Below, piece after piece: positions 5,940 through 5,986 of a stretch of DNA of 5,986 nt. Location: positions 4,825-10,810 of the forward strand of contig DXLY01000060.1 of NCBI GenBank assembly GCA_019414465.1, written 5' to 3'. The notes below the pieces were generated by a model. The model searched no databases and was not told the origin of the DNA. It saw only the letters and a program-made list of their open reading frames with translations. The stretch is from Collinsella sp. GTDB lineage: Bacteria; Actinomycetota; Coriobacteriia; Coriobacteriales; Coriobacteriaceae. The stretch's first letter is position 1; each line of letters begins with the position of its first letter. The position numbers and the translations under genes were made by a program.

Positions 5940-5955
5940 AGAAAGGTAGGAGGCC

Positions 5956-5986
5956 ATGACGAAAGGTCTGCACGTGCCTTCCGAGA
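5956..5986 (+). CDS. start of an unidentified gene, cut by window edge
   Basis: Ten codons are visible from the ATG at 5956, reading MTKGLHVPSE, before the window ends. A perfect AGGAGG lies only two bases upstream of the ATG, which is closer than usual. The in-frame GTG at 5974, preceded by AAAGG, is an alternative start. The gene is divergent from ppk and has a structured leader. Ten residues are too few to name a family. Confidence 0.55.
   Translation, partial: MTKGLHVPSE

Larger units (their letters stand above)
5399..5955. other. AT-rich divergent intergenic region between ppk and the right-hand gene
   Basis: These 557 bases hold no convincing gene. They are clearly richer in A and T than the coding parts, especially 5560-5830, with A and T tracts around 5725-5742. 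The region should contain promoters for ppk (minus) and for the gene at 5956 (plus). Short structures include a hairpin and tandem repeat just upstream of ppk, paired GTCAGC boxes, AGAGC/GCTCT (5533-5546), CTCAC/GTGAG (5573-5589), a GCAATT/AATTGC stem (5686-5720), and two leader hairpins at 5891-5939. A small RNA could be hidden here but nothing proves one. Confidence 0.7.

Noticed and set aside
5891..5955. TPP riboswitch, suggested by GGGTGCTGAGAGA
   Set aside because: The required downstream TPP core (CTGATC...GG...AAT) is missing and there is too little room before the start codon.
5761..5973. 70-codon minus-strand frame in the divergent gap
   Set aside because: It would start inside the right-hand gene and run antisense through its ribosome site and both leader hairpins. 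It has no Shine-Dalgarno and no recognisable domain.

Overview
The window reads as a chromosomal segment from a high-GC Gram-positive bacterium. My best guess is a Coriobacteriia gut actinobacterium (Collinsella/Olsenella-like), from the GC-rich third positions, the protein sequences and the gene mix; this is inference and was not tested by a search. Nothing resembles a transposon, phage, CRISPR array, tRNA or rRNA.

Layout. Five genes lie on the minus strand and are read right to left: polyphosphate kinase ppk (2996-5398), an RlmD/RumA-type 23S rRNA uracil-C5 methyltransferase (1569-2882), a DJ-1/PfpI family protein (920-1462), a Maf-type nucleotide pyrophosphatase (342-923), and the first 80 codons of a P1-family (DmpA/S58) peptidase that runs off the left edge (1-242). 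A plus-strand gene begins at 5956 and runs off the right edge with only about ten codons visible, so it and ppk are divergent. The 557 bases between them (5399-5955) are much more AT-rich than the genes and hold several short repeats and hairpins, including two consecutive hairpins in the leader of the right-hand gene.

Transcription units. A strong 13-bp stem with a U run lies just past ppk and should separate it from the methyltransferase gene. A 9-bp stem past maf is a weaker terminator candidate before the peptidase gene. The DJ-1 and maf genes share an ATGA stop/start overlap and are almost certainly co-translated.

Function. The genes are mostly housekeeping: polyphosphate storage, rRNA modification, and damage or aberrant-metabolite control (DJ-1 and Maf). 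The most unusual coding feature is a tail of about 95 residues on PPK, rich in Pro, Ala and Glu with an internal duplication, ending in a basic Gly/Leu-rich segment not found in standard PPK1. The most interesting non-coding feature is the two-hairpin leader at 5891-5939, which I could not match to a known riboswitch. I did not find convincing evidence of a new multi-gene system.
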